Positions 1-7,942 of a stretch of 64,000 bases of DNA are shown piece by piece (position 1 is the first letter of the stretch; each line of letters opens with the position of its first letter). Source of the DNA: Natranaerovirga hydrolytica (lineage in GTDB: Bacteria; Bacillota; Clostridia; Lachnospirales; DSM-24629). The notes beneath the pieces are model-generated. The model saw only the letters and a program-made list of their open reading frames with translations, searched no databases and was not told the DNA's origin. The stretch spans positions 419,575-483,574 of the forward strand of contig NZ_SMGQ01000011.1 in assembly GCF_004339095.1 (NCBI RefSeq), in the 5' to 3' direction. The position numbers and the translations under genes are program-made.

Positions 1-1
1 T

Positions 2-502
2 TATTTTATCTTAAATGAAAAAGCCGTATTAGAGTATAATACGTTAACAAAAGTCAATCCGCCCCTTAGAACAGAGAAGGATCGCGTAGCCATTATAGAG
101 GCAATAAAAGATGGAACCATAGATGTGATTAGTTCAGATCATAAACCAAGTACCATTGATTTAAAATCTGTTGAGTTTGAAAATGCATCCTTTGGCATAT
201 CTGCTTTAGAGACAGCCTTTCCTTTAGCTTATACAGAATTAGTAAGCAAAGGTGTATTAACATTGGAAAAATTACTAGAAAAAATGTCAAAAAACCCTTC
301 GAAAATATTAGGGCTTAATAAAGGCACGATAAAAACAGGAGCAGATGCGGATATTGTTATAGTAAAACCCGAAAAAAATTCAATTGATTCTAGTCAATTT
401 TTATCAAAAGCAAAATACTCTCCTTTTGATAATTACTTAGTCGATATTAAAATACAAAATACAATTGTAAATGGTGTAGAAGTAGATATACATCTCAAAT
501 AA
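2..502 (+). CDS. pyrC: Dihydroorotase, C-terminal part (5' end outside window)
   Basis: Dihydroorotase interconverts N-carbamoyl-aspartate and dihydroorotate in cytosolic pyrimidine synthesis. The frame is open from base 2, so the gene begins before the window and about 166 residues are visible. KVNPPLR followed by SSDHKP is the amidohydrolase metal-site signature of PyrC; the usual form is DHAPH, and here the second His is replaced (DHKPS). The C-terminus carries the GLNKGTIKTGADADIVI segment typical of the family. A phosphoesterase follows after 18 bases, probably in the same transcript. The family call is strong; catalytic activity cannot be judged because the N-terminal HxH motif is missing from view. 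Confidence 0.9.
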   Translation, partial: YFILNEKAVLEYNTLTKVNPPLRTEKDRVAIIEAIKDGTIDVISSDHKPSTIDLKSVEFENASFGISALETAFPLAYTELVSKGVLTLEKLLEKMSKNPSKILGLNKGTIKTGADADIVIVKPEKNSIDSSQFLSKAKYSPFDNYLVDIKIQNTIVNGVEVDIHLK

Positions 503-520
503 GCATAGGAGGTAATGTCG

Positions 521-1270
521 ATGGAAAGAATCGCTCTTATTTCAGATATACATGGTAATTTACCGGCGATACAGTCAGTGGCACAAGAGTTGAAAGTTCA
601 AAATATTGACAAAGTGATTTGTTTAGGTGATATGATTGGTAAGGGTCCTAATTCTGCAGAAACTCTTGATGTGTGTAGAGAGATTAGTGACATGGTTATT
701 ATGGGAAACTGGGAAAAATTCATAGGCAATAACCCAACACCAGGAGATGTGAATTGGGTAGAGGTGTTAGGAAAAGAAAGATTAGAATACATAAAGACTT
801 TACCTGAGACCATAGGGTTTTATCTAAGTGGGAAGTATGTCCGATTATTTCATGCCCATCCTCATGATTTGTTTAAAAGGGTATTTTCCACCTCTCCTTT
901 AGAAGAGCGATTAGAAATGTTTGAAATTCCTAAGTTAGGAAGAGAAGAATGTGAGACATGTGAGTCTGATATTGTCGGTTATGGCGATATACACGGTGCT
1001 TTTATTGAAACCATTAATGGCGGTAAGACTTTATTTAATACAGGTAGCATTGGTAATGCCTGTGATTATTTACCAATGGCGTCTTATGTTATATTAGAAG
1101 GCAATTATGGTAGTAAAGAGCCAGGGAATTTTGGTATACAATTTTGTAGAGTAGAATATGATACTATAAAAGCAGCCAACCAAGCATTTCATTCCAATAT
1201 CCCTCAAAAAGAAGCCTATATTCAAGAAGTAAAAACAGGCGTATACTGTATTGATAGGAATAAGCAATAA
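521..1270 (+). CDS. Calcineurin-like metallophosphoesterase (YfcE/MPE-like)
   Basis: A cytosolic metal-dependent phosphoesterase of about 249 residues; the substrate is unknown. It shows the family motifs in order: SDIHGN (metal site), GDMIGKGPNS, the MGNWE motif in place of GNHE, FHAHPHD, and GYGDIHGAF near residue 160. The AGGAGGT site at 507-513 leaves 7 bases before the ATG at 521 but almost none before an ATG at 515, so 521 is preferred. It lies just after pyrC. It could be a phosphodiesterase or a protein or nucleotide phosphatase; the sequence alone does not decide. Confidence 0.82.
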   Translation: MERIALISDIHGNLPAIQSVAQELKVQNIDKVICLGDMIGKGPNSAETLDVCREISDMVIMGNWEKFIGNNPTPGDVNWVEVLGKERLEYIKTLPETIGFYLSGKYVRLFHAHPHDLFKRVFSTSPLEERLEMFEIPKLGREECETCESDIVGYGDIHGAFIETINGGKTLFNTGSIGNACDYLPMASYVILEGNYGSKEPGNFGIQFCRVEYDTIKAANQAFHSNIPQKEAYIQEVKTGVYCIDRNKQ

Positions 1271-1451
1271 AATATTCTCAATAATCATTACAAAACTTAC
1301 CAAATTATGTTATTATATACTCAGAAAGCATTAATTTTAAAGTAGTAAAGGTCTCCAATGAATGTTTTTACAAGTAAAAATTGTATCTTCTATAACAGTT
1401 AAGGTACATATCAATAAAATAAACTTATAAAAATAAAAAGGGAGTGATTTT

Positions 1452-1877
1452 ATGAATGGAAAAAGAAAAGGTATTTTGTTTATTTTACTATCGGCAATAG
1501 GGTTTTTTGCTTATAAAATGAATGGTAAAGTAAAAAAATTAAAAAATGTATACGATGATTGTATTGCATTTACAGGTAAAAAAATTACTTATGATAATGA
1601 AATCTTTACAGGTGAATCTATGGCAGTAATATTTAGCGGTGTAGAAATCGACCTGACCAATGCACTTTTACAAGATGAGGTTAATATTCTAGACATTCAT
1701 TGTGAATTTAGTGGCGTAAGCATCAAGGTGCCAAAAGACTGGGATATTGTATTAGAGGGAAATAGTAATAAAAGTGAAATTGAAGATAAAACGAGTCATT
1801 TAAATGATTTTGTTAATAATCCAAAATTAATTATTAAATACAATCTAAGTTATTCAGGAGTAGAGATTAAAAACTAA
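1452..1877 (+). CDS. Membrane-anchored LiaF C-terminal-like (toastrack) protein
   Basis: A 141-residue protein with a short basic N-terminus, one membrane segment (about residues 7-22) and a beta-rich tail. The tail repeats an FSGVEIDL / FSGVSIKVP / YSGVEI pattern like the C-terminal domain of LiaF and related cell-envelope stress proteins (DUF2154-type). In that family the domain acts in envelope-stress sensing, but the LiaF N-terminal membrane domain and any LiaRS-like partners are absent here, so the role is unknown. A GGGAGTGA site precedes the ATG. It is followed by a hairpin terminator and appears to be its own transcription unit. Confidence 0.6.
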   Translation: MNGKRKGILFILLSAIGFFAYKMNGKVKKLKNVYDDCIAFTGKKITYDNEIFTGESMAVIFSGVEIDLTNALLQDEVNILDIHCEFSGVSIKVPKDWDIVLEGNSNKSEIEDKTSHLNDFVNNPKLIIKYNLSYSGVEIKN

Positions 1878-1883
1878 TTTTTT

Positions 1884-1910
1884 CCCGTCATATAATGGCG
1901 GGAATTTGTT
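1884..1910 (+). terminator. Rho-independent terminator
   Basis: An 8-bp stem, CCCGTCAT (1884-1891) with ATGGCGGG (1895-1902), has a 3-base loop and one G-T pair and is followed by a T-rich run. It ends the LiaF-like gene. Confidence 0.75.
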
Positions 1911-1957
1911 TTGAGATTAAAAAGTTTATTTTTTTATAATAAGGAGGATATTCTTCG

Positions 1958-2350
1958 ATGCTAGAATTAACAACGCCTGCTCTATTATTTACATCAATAT
2001 CATTACTGATATCAGCATATACCAGTCGCTTCTTAACATTGGCCCAATTAATTAGACAATTAGATGCATCCTACAAAGAAAAGCCTAATGAAGAAGTTCT
2101 CAAGCAAATATATAACTTAAGTAAAAGAGTATCCATAATAAGATATTGTCAAATTATGGGCGCCTTAAGTTTTTTTCTATGTACTTTATCTACTTTTTTA
2201 CTATTTCAAAATATGATGATGGCAGGAGAAGCATTTTTTGGGGCTAGTTTAATTGCTTTAATGATCTCTTTAATTCTATTAATTATTGAAGTGCATATTT
2301 CTATGAAAGCATTAACGGTTCAAATCAATGATTATAAAAACAAAAAATAA
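1958..2350 (+). CDS. DUF2721 family membrane protein
   Basis: 130 residues. The TPALLF start, the AYTSRFLTLAQLIRQL segment and two further membrane helices (about residues 65-85 and 93-113) match the DUF2721 family, whose function is not known. A basic cytosolic loop (residues 30-60) separates the first helix from the hairpin of the last two. An AAGGAGG site lies upstream of the ATG. No partner gene is evident. Confidence 0.75.
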   Translation: MLELTTPALLFTSISLLISAYTSRFLTLAQLIRQLDASYKEKPNEEVLKQIYNLSKRVSIIRYCQIMGALSFFLCTLSTFLLFQNMMMAGEAFFGASLIALMISLILLIIEVHISMKALTVQINDYKNKK

Positions 2351-2491
2351 TTGTGATCAGTCATAGATAAATATGCGTTATGTGTAGTCCCTTTCCTATG
2401 TTAATGGTATTTTCGTTTTGTTCATATTGGTTGTTATATATTGTAGGGTATCATCGTATAATTTTAATAATATTATAATTAGGTGATTATA

Positions 2492-2734
2492 GTGGATAAT
2501 AATGGTATGAACCTGACATTAGAAGAATTAAGTTACTACGATGGTAGAGAAGGAAGAAGAGCATTTGCTGCAGTAGACGGTGTTATATATGATTTGACAG
2601 ACAGTTTGTTATGGGTAGAAGGCACCCATAGAAGATTTTTAGCCGGAAGAGATTTGACTGAAGAATTCTATAGATGTCACCCAGGCTTTTTTGTACTCAG
2701 CCGATTTCCAGTTGTAGGGTATCTAGTAGAGTAA
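2492..2734 (+). CDS. Cytochrome b5-like heme/steroid-binding domain protein
   Basis: An 80-residue single-domain protein. LTLEELSYYDGREGRRAF, VDGVIYDLTDSLLW and the later PVVGYL motif match the bacterial form of the cytochrome b5 fold (PF00173). The HPGFF motif supplies one candidate heme-ligand His and GTHRRFL another. A GTG at 2492 is preferred because AGGTG at 2481-2485 is correctly spaced for it, whereas a GTG at 2483 overlaps that site. No membrane anchor or signal peptide is present, so it is probably cytosolic. The partner is unknown. Confidence 0.75.
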   Translation: MDNNGMNLTLEELSYYDGREGRRAFAAVDGVIYDLTDSLLWVEGTHRRFLAGRDLTEEFYRCHPGFFVLSRFPVVGYLVE

Positions 2735-2752
2735 GAATTATACGGAGGAAAA

Positions 2753-3490
2753 ATGGAATTAATTAATCTTAAGTACGATGAGATCAATATAAAACAAAGC
2801 AGAGCAACCATTGAAACAAAATGGATGGATCAATTTTCCAATTTTAGCGAAACTTCTTTTGCTGACCATTTGACTAAAGAGGATTTAAGCCTTTTGTTTT
2901 ACTTATACGATAACATTTTTTTAAATGACTTTTTTAAAAATACATACAAAGGTTCATTTAATTTTTCAATATCTAATCGAATGACCAAAAGTGCTGGTAT
3001 TACCCTTTGTCCTAAAAATATTAAAAGCTTGCATCCTCAACAAGTAAAGTTTGAAATTCGCATCAGCGCAAATTTTTTAAATAACTATCATCATCTTAAT
3101 AAGGAAAAATATGTTTGTGGCTTAAAAACGAAAAATCCATTAGAAGCATTATTGCTTATTATGGAACACGAAATTTGTCATGTTATTGAATTTGTTTATT
3201 TTAATCAATCTAGTTGTAGAAATAATAGATTTAAAAATTTAGCATATAATATATTTGGACATAAAAGCAGCTACCATGCCTTGCCAACAAATGGTGAAAT
3301 TGCAAAAGAAAAATTAGGTCTTAAAATAGGTGATTCAGTAGCGTTTTATTATAAAAGCAAAAAACTAAAAGGCATTATTTATAAAATAAATAAAAACGCT
3401 ACAGTAATGGTGAAAGATACAAAAGGCAATTATAGAGATTATAAAGGCAATCAATATAGTAAATACTATGTACCATTGGATAAATTATAA
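2753..3490 (+). CDS. SprT-like zinc metalloprotease-domain protein
   Basis: A 245-residue soluble protein. The HEICH motif near residue 139 fits HExxH and is followed by a GHKSSYH segment near residue 167, as in SprT-like (Spartan-type) peptidase domains. A basic C-terminal part, from about residue 190, has a small beta domain (IGDSVAFYYKSKKLKGIIYKI) that could bind nucleic acid. Bacterial SprT-like proteins are poorly characterised; DNA-protein crosslink repair is known only for eukaryotic relatives. It starts 18 bases after the cytochrome b5-domain gene with a GGAGG site, so the two may be co-transcribed. Confidence 0.7.
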   Translation: MELINLKYDEINIKQSRATIETKWMDQFSNFSETSFADHLTKEDLSLLFYLYDNIFLNDFFKNTYKGSFNFSISNRMTKSAGITLCPKNIKSLHPQQVKFEIRISANFLNNYHHLNKEKYVCGLKTKNPLEALLLIMEHEICHVIEFVYFNQSSCRNNRFKNLAYNIFGHKSSYHALPTNGEIAKEKLGLKIGDSVAFYYKSKKLKGIIYKINKNATVMVKDTKGNYRDYKGNQYSKYYVPLDKL

Positions 3491-3585
3491 TGATTTTTTC
3501 TGCCACTTATTGTATAATACAAAGTAACCTATATAAAAATAAAAAAGTGACTGATTAGTTAATTCAGCGTAGAAAGGAAATACAT

Positions 3586-3867
3586 ATGGATAATATTTTT
3601 ATTATTGTTATGATTTTTGTAGCTATTTTTTCAGGGATAACATTTTTTCTACACAAAAAATATACCAATAGAACAGAAATAAAATATATACCATCGTTAC
3701 TACTGATTTTATTTGCAGTTGGCTTTTTTTTGAAGGCAGTATTTTTTTCAGATAACTATGAAAATATAGCTTTTTTAGTATTTTCCATAATAACAACCAT
3801 TGTTTTTTTTATCAACCTAATGGTAACTTTTTTATTAGGTATGGCTAATAAAAGAAAAAAGAAATAG
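3586..3867 (+). CDS. Small three-helix membrane protein, unknown
   Basis: 93 residues, almost wholly hydrophobic. Membrane segments lie at about residues 4-22, 34-52 and 60-85, and the tail is basic (NKRKKK), placing the C-terminus in the cytosol. I recognise no family. An AGAAAGGA site lies upstream of the ATG, and TATAAT in the preceding spacer could be its -10. Confidence 0.5.
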   Translation: MDNIFIIVMIFVAIFSGITFFLHKKYTNRTEIKYIPSLLLILFAVGFFLKAVFFSDNYENIAFLVFSIITTIVFFINLMVTFLLGMANKRKKK

Positions 3868-3921
3868 CTTAATGTATAATATAAACATAAAGATTAATAC
3901 TAAAGCAAAGGAGCTGAGCCG

Positions 3922-4527
3922 ATGAAAAGAAGGAATTTCACACTGTTAATTTTAAGTTTAGGTGTTATTACCATTTTATTTCTTTCGTTAATCATTAACA
4001 AAGGGGATAGAGAGGATTTTGAATCTGAAAACGAAGCCCTAAGAGAGCAAGTTAATGCATTAGAAGCACAAATTGAAGCATTAGGAAATGGCAATATAGA
4101 CGATGAAACTGTAGAAGAATTAAATACAATCATTGATCAATTACAAAATGAAAAGAACACCTTACAAGAAGAAAATGAGCAGTTAACTTCACAAATTGAA
4201 TCTTTAACCACTGGTACAAATACTCAAAATGATCCTTTTATGGATGATTTTGTTCGAACAAAAATAGAGGATTTAGGATTTGATGATCCAGAAGATATAT
4301 TAAAAGATTTAGTAGAAAACAATCAAGATTTAATTCCATATGAAGGCGTTTTAGGTGGCACCATGCGATGGTTCCAAGACCATTGTTATATACTAACAGA
4401 GAAATATGTTTTAGGCTATTTTGAAGATGGACATATTAGTGGTCAAGCTTTACTACGATACTCAGTTGATAATAATCAAGACATTACGTGGGTCATTTTA
4501 GACGCATACTTAGATGGTGAAGAATAA
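3922..4527 (+). CDS. Membrane-anchored coiled-coil protein, unknown
   Basis: 201 residues. An N-terminal uncleaved-type membrane segment (about residues 6-25) is followed by a long acidic coiled coil (about 30-98) with regular leucine spacing (LREQVNALEAQIEAL and LQNEKNTLQEENEQL). A C-terminal globular domain (110-201) contains GTMRWFQDHCYILTEKYVLGYFEDGH. The C-terminal part looks extracellular and may fold like a small secreted domain, but I recognise no family. A GGAG site lies upstream and a strong terminator follows. Confidence 0.6.
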   Translation: MKRRNFTLLILSLGVITILFLSLIINKGDREDFESENEALREQVNALEAQIEALGNGNIDDETVEELNTIIDQLQNEKNTLQEENEQLTSQIESLTTGTNTQNDPFMDDFVRTKIEDLGFDDPEDILKDLVENNQDLIPYEGVLGGTMRWFQDHCYILTEKYVLGYFEDGHISGQALLRYSVDNNQDITWVILDAYLDGEE

Positions 4528-4541
4528 ATTGATAAAAAAAG

Positions 4542-4575
4542 AAGCTCAAGGCTATAGGTCTTGAGCTTTTAAATA
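4542..4575. terminator. Bidirectional terminator between convergent genes
   Basis: AAGCTCAAG (4542-4550) pairs perfectly with CTTGAGCTT (4560-4568). There is an A-run before and a T-run after, so it can end both the coiled-coil gene and the convergent GH105 gene. Confidence 0.8.
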
Positions 4576-4602
4576 TATATCAAATATTTCTAAGGGCAAT
4601 AA

Positions 4603-5688
4603 TCAACTCAATTGTGACATTTCAACACACATTATTATAAAAGCACCGCTTCCGTGTAAATCATTTTGACTCGTAGGTCGGTTAACATAGAATTGATAAT
4701 CACCAATAGGAGTACCTACACAGATATTATCAATAATTAATTGATCTTTTTCATCAAATTTCAATCGGTTAATAATACCGTCATATCCATTTTGGGCATT
4801 ATTTAGTAAAGAGGAATGAACATAACCCATTCTTACAGCTTTTGCAATGGCAGCTACAAAAAGAGCAGAACAAGATGTTTCTAACCAATTATCTTTTAAA
4901 TGCCCTTTATCAATGACTTGATACCATAATCCAGTTGAGTCTTGGTAGTTTACAAGAGCATTAATTAAGTCTTGTAAAGTTTTTAAGATGAATGGTCTGT
5001 TTTTATGGTCTTTTGGCAAATAATCTAATATTTCTACCAGAGCAAGAGGGTACCAACCTATGGCTCTTCCCCAGAATTCAGAAGACAATCCTGTCTCTTT
5101 ATCGGCCCAATAAGCTTCTTTCGTTGGATCCCATCCATGATAGAGCAGACCAGTTTGCCCATCTTTTGTTTGAGTTGTCATTAATTTTGCTTGGAATGTA
5201 ACAAGATCAAAATACTCAGGTTCGTCAAAGGTTGCTCCAAATTTTACGCCGATTGGTCCACCCATAAAAAGCCCATCTAACCACATTTGATTAGGTGTAA
5301 CATCTTTATGCCAAAAACCGCCTGCTTCATTTGTTTTCCATGTTTTTAATAAGGGAACTAAATTGTACAATGCTTTTTTATACTTTTCTTCCTTTGTCTT
5401 TTCATAAAGGTTAAAAAGCAATATGCCAGGTTGAATATCATCTAATTGTTCAAAATTTAATAGTTTAATCCTTCCATCTTCAGTCACATAAGCATCTACC
5501 CATTCTTTTATATAATTAAAGTAGTCCGTTCTCTCATCTAATGTCAAATACTTTTCAACACCTAACAAAAAAACGCCTTGATGATAATGAAATCTATGAG
5601 GTGGCAGATCTTTTGCTTCATAAGTTGACATTAATGTGTCACAAGCTTTTTTTGCCCATTCTAGAGGTGTTAATTCCTTTGATATCAT
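4603..5688 (-). CDS. GH105 unsaturated rhamnogalacturonyl/glucuronyl hydrolase (YteR/YesR-like)
   Basis: Removes the terminal unsaturated uronic acid from oligosaccharides left by pectate or rhamnogalacturonan lyases. The 361 residues match the family length. QMWLDGLFM holds the expected catalytic Asp near residue 135, followed by GLLYHGWD, EFWGRAIGWYPLALVEILDYLP and a late NRPTSQNDLHGSGAFI segment, all typical of the (alpha/alpha)6 barrel. There is no signal peptide, so it acts in the cytosol on imported oligosaccharides. An AGGAGG site is well placed. The divergent AraC gene is the probable regulator. Confidence 0.88.
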   Translation of the reverse strand: MISKELTPLEWAKKACDTLMSTYEAKDLPPHRFHYHQGVFLLGVEKYLTLDERTDYFNYIKEWVDAYVTEDGRIKLLNFEQLDDIQPGILLFNLYEKTKEEKYKKALYNLVPLLKTWKTNEAGGFWHKDVTPNQMWLDGLFMGGPIGVKFGATFDEPEYFDLVTFQAKLMTTQTKDGQTGLLYHGWDPTKEAYWADKETGLSSEFWGRAIGWYPLALVEILDYLPKDHKNRPFILKTLQDLINALVNYQDSTGLWYQVIDKGHLKDNWLETSCSALFVAAIAKAVRMGYVHSSLLNNAQNGYDGIINRLKFDEKDQLIIDNICVGTPIGDYQFYVNRPTSQNDLHGSGAFIIMCVEMSQLS

Positions 5689-5844
5689 AACTTCATCCTC
5701 CTTTTTTATCTCTTATATACTATCATAAACTATTGGACTAACAGTTAGTTGCTCATTAAATTATAAACTTCTAATATATTGCTTTATTTTTGAGATGCTT
5801 TTATAATATACATTGAGAACTCAACTTATGCATAGGAGGTTTGT

Positions 5845-6690
5845 ATGGCTGATAATAGATTTCATTATAATAACGAAGATGACCCTTATTTTATTTCATA
5901 TAAAAAAACATACGGCACAAATATGAATGCACATCATTATCATAATTCTTATGAAGTATATTATTTAAAGACAGGCGAAAGGAATTTATTTATAAAAGAT
6001 AGAGTAATTGAATTAAAGACGGGTGACTTCTTAATTATAAAGCCTAATATCCTACATATGACTCGAAATGGAAAGTTACCTGAGTATGAAAGAATTATCC
6101 TTAATTATAGAGATGATTTTATTGACAAAGATAAAAAATATCAGCAAGATTTAAGCAATTTATTTCAACAAGATTACATGGTGATTCATTTGCCTTTACA
6201 AGATAGAATTTTAATTGAAGATATTTTAAATCATATGATATTAGAAGTGGACTCTCAGTTACATGGTTATGAAACTCAGATTAAAAGCTTAATTTTACAT
6301 TTATTGGTTACCATTAGTAGAAGCGCAGAAAATAATAATATTAAAGAGATGAATCATATCAATTCAACCCACGAAAAGATTTCTGATGTTGTAAAGTATA
6401 TCAATCAACACTATTATCAAGTCATCACTTTAGAGCGTCTCTCTAACTGTTTTTTTATTAGTCCATATTACCTTAGTAGAACCTTTAAAGAAGTTACCGG
6501 GCTTAATATTATTGAATACCTTAATACCATTAGAATCAAAGAGGCCAAAAGATTATTAAGAGAAACGAATTATAAAATTTCTTTGATTGCAGAAAAAGTT
6601 GGCTTTGGTAGTTTAAGCAACTTTGGAAGAGTATTTAAAGAAGGAACAGGACATAGTCCCAGATACTATAGAACAAATAAAAATAGTTGA
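5845..6690 (+). CDS. AraC-family transcriptional regulator
   Basis: 281 residues. The N-terminal half is a cupin-like sugar-sensing domain (HHYHNSYEVYYL, ELKTGDFLIIKPN). The C-terminal 100 residues carry the two AraC helix-turn-helix motifs: LERLSNCFFISPYYLSRTFK, and the IAEKVGFGSLSNFGRVFK segment before GHSPRYYR. It is divergent from the GH105 gene across a 156-bp spacer, so it probably activates that gene in response to a uronic oligosaccharide. The inducer is inferred from context. An AGGAGG site precedes the ATG. Confidence 0.88.
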   Translation: MADNRFHYNNEDDPYFISYKKTYGTNMNAHHYHNSYEVYYLKTGERNLFIKDRVIELKTGDFLIIKPNILHMTRNGKLPEYERIILNYRDDFIDKDKKYQQDLSNLFQQDYMVIHLPLQDRILIEDILNHMILEVDSQLHGYETQIKSLILHLLVTISRSAENNNIKEMNHINSTHEKISDVVKYINQHYYQVITLERLSNCFFISPYYLSRTFKEVTGLNIIEYLNTIRIKEAKRLLRETNYKISLIAEKVGFGSLSNFGRVFKEGTGHSPRYYRTNKNS

Positions 6691-7013
6691 AAGACAATAA
6701 AAAGAGAAATTTATGATATGTCATTAAAAGCTCAAATAATTAGAAGATGTTTCGTGTCTTTGTGTGAAATAATTGTAATATCTTATAATATCCTGTAAGA
6801 TGTTAGTATATCTTTTATTAAGAGATAAATATGTTTTTCTCTTAGATTAACGCACACGACTTATCATTTTAGATGTATATTCTATAATGCATTTGAATAT
6901 AGTTGATTTAAGTATGAAAGAACCAATACAATGCACTTGTAAGCTATCTTTCAATTCGTTTAAAGCACACCTTACAATGAAAGTCACATTTTTAATTCTA
7001 AAGGAGTGGTATT
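6691..7013. other. AT-rich spacer before tspO
   Basis: Contains no convincing gene. A small ATCTTA/TAAGAT dyad near 6778-6800 is too weak to call a terminator. The tspO ribosome site (AAAGGAG) lies at the right end. Confidence 0.4.
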
Positions 7014-7508
7014 ATGAGCTTTTCAATATTCAAAAAGAAAGAAAATATTATCAAATTAATTCTCTTTATTTTAGCACCTTTATTAGTAGGGGCTTTAAGT
7101 TCTTATTTAACTCAAGATACAATGGTTAGATATCAAAATCTGAATCAGCCAGCCTTTGCACCCCCAGGTTGGATCTTTCCAATTGTTTGGACCTTATTAT
7201 ATATTATGATGGGGGTTGCCAGCTTTATTGTCTATATGTATGGGTTCCATAACAAAGATGTGAAGAAAAGCCTGATATTCTATGATTTACAATTAATTTT
7301 CAACTTTTTTTGGTCCATTATATTTTTTAGATGGGAATTAAGAGGTTTTGCCTTATTATGGCTCATTATTTTACTAGCCCTTATCATTATAACAACCATT
7401 AATTTTTATAAAGTCAATAAATACGCCTCTTATTTAATGATTCCCTATATCCTTTGGGTATGTTTTGCCGGCATATTAAATTATGCTGTATGGCAGTTGA
7501 ATTTATAA
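7014..7508 (+). CDS. tspO: TspO/MBR family tryptophan-rich sensory protein
   Basis: A 164-residue membrane protein with five predicted helices, as in the translocator protein family. The hallmark APPGWIFPIVWTLLYIMMG lies around residues 45-63, and later aromatic-rich helices include NFFWSIIFFRWE and a C-terminal AGILNYAVWQLN. Family members bind porphyrins and related tetrapyrroles and have been linked to stress and tetrapyrrole breakdown; the role here is unknown. AAAGGAG is correctly spaced from the ATG. A long inverted repeat follows the gene. Confidence 0.88.
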   Translation: MSFSIFKKKENIIKLILFILAPLLVGALSSYLTQDTMVRYQNLNQPAFAPPGWIFPIVWTLLYIMMGVASFIVYMYGFHNKDVKKSLIFYDLQLIFNFFWSIIFFRWELRGFALLWLIILLALIIITTINFYKVNKYASYLMIPYILWVCFAGILNYAVWQLNL

Positions 7509-7531
7509 ACATAAGACTCAATAAATATATA

Positions 7532-7610
7532 AAAAATTGTACGAGTAGCAATAAAATCATTATACTCAGTTGTATAATCGATTTTATTAGTTTTTACTCG
7601 TACAATTTTT
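7532..7610. repeat. 79-bp nearly continuous inverted repeat, probable bidirectional terminator
   Basis: The outer arms at 7532-7547 and 7595-7610 pair over 16 bases (right arm TACTCGTACAATTTTT). Inner arms ATAAAATC (7551-7558) with GATTTTAT and ATTATAC with GTATAAT continue the stem to a 6-base loop. The A- and T-runs at the ends allow termination from either side, between tspO and the convergent bla-type operon. The length is unusual for a plain terminator, so a small inverted-repeat element is possible. Confidence 0.65.
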
Positions 7611-7619
7611 TGCAAGTAA

Positions 7620-7661
7620 AATGCTATTATACAGCTTAAAAGCTACTGAGCTAATAGCATT
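7620..7661 (-). terminator. Hairpin downstream of the BlaI/BlaR operon
   Basis: AATGCTATTA (7620-7629) pairs with TAATAGCATT (7652-7661) around an inner AGCTT/AAGCT dyad. It lies 6 bases past the stop of the small exported protein on the minus strand. Confidence 0.5.
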
Positions 7662-7666
7662 AATAA

Positions 7667-7942
7667 TTAACAAAGTTCCCATTCACCAATCCATTTTTGT
7701 TTTGAATAATTATATTGTCTGCGATATAGTTCTCCATCGACGGCTTTATAACGCCACTCTATAATATCTCTAAAAGGAACAGCTATATATTCATCTGACT
7801 TCGAGATGAAAGTAGTCTCTACAGTGTTTGTAGAAAAGTATGGATTATTTGTTGTTATAGTTTGAGCATACAAGTTTGTTGACAAAGTGAAAGCTAGCAT
7901 TGCTAGTACAAATAATAGTAGTTTTTTATTTCTTATCCTCAT
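7667..7942 (-). CDS. Small exported protein, third gene of the BlaI/BlaR operon
   Basis: 91 residues. A signal peptide (KKLLLFVLAMLAFTLS, cleavage after LYA near residue 26) leads to a mature peptide of about 65 residues with WRYKAVDGELYRRQYNYS and a C-terminal WIGEWELC ending in Cys. It overlaps the BlaR-type gene by 17 bases, so the two are translated from one transcript. I recognise no Pfam family, although the WRYK...GxLYxRxYN pattern resembles short exported proteins beside M56 sensors in other Firmicutes. It may be a product or modulator of the sensor. Confidence 0.6.
   Translation of the reverse strand: MRIRNKKLLLFVLAMLAFTLSTNLYAQTITTNNPYFSTNTVETTFISKSDEYIAVPFRDIIEWRYKAVDGELYRRQYNYSKQKWIGEWELC

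Noticed and set aside
6887-7129. Frame of 80 residues upstream of tspO
   Set aside because: It overlaps tspO in another frame and has no ribosome site; its composition looks like a shadow.
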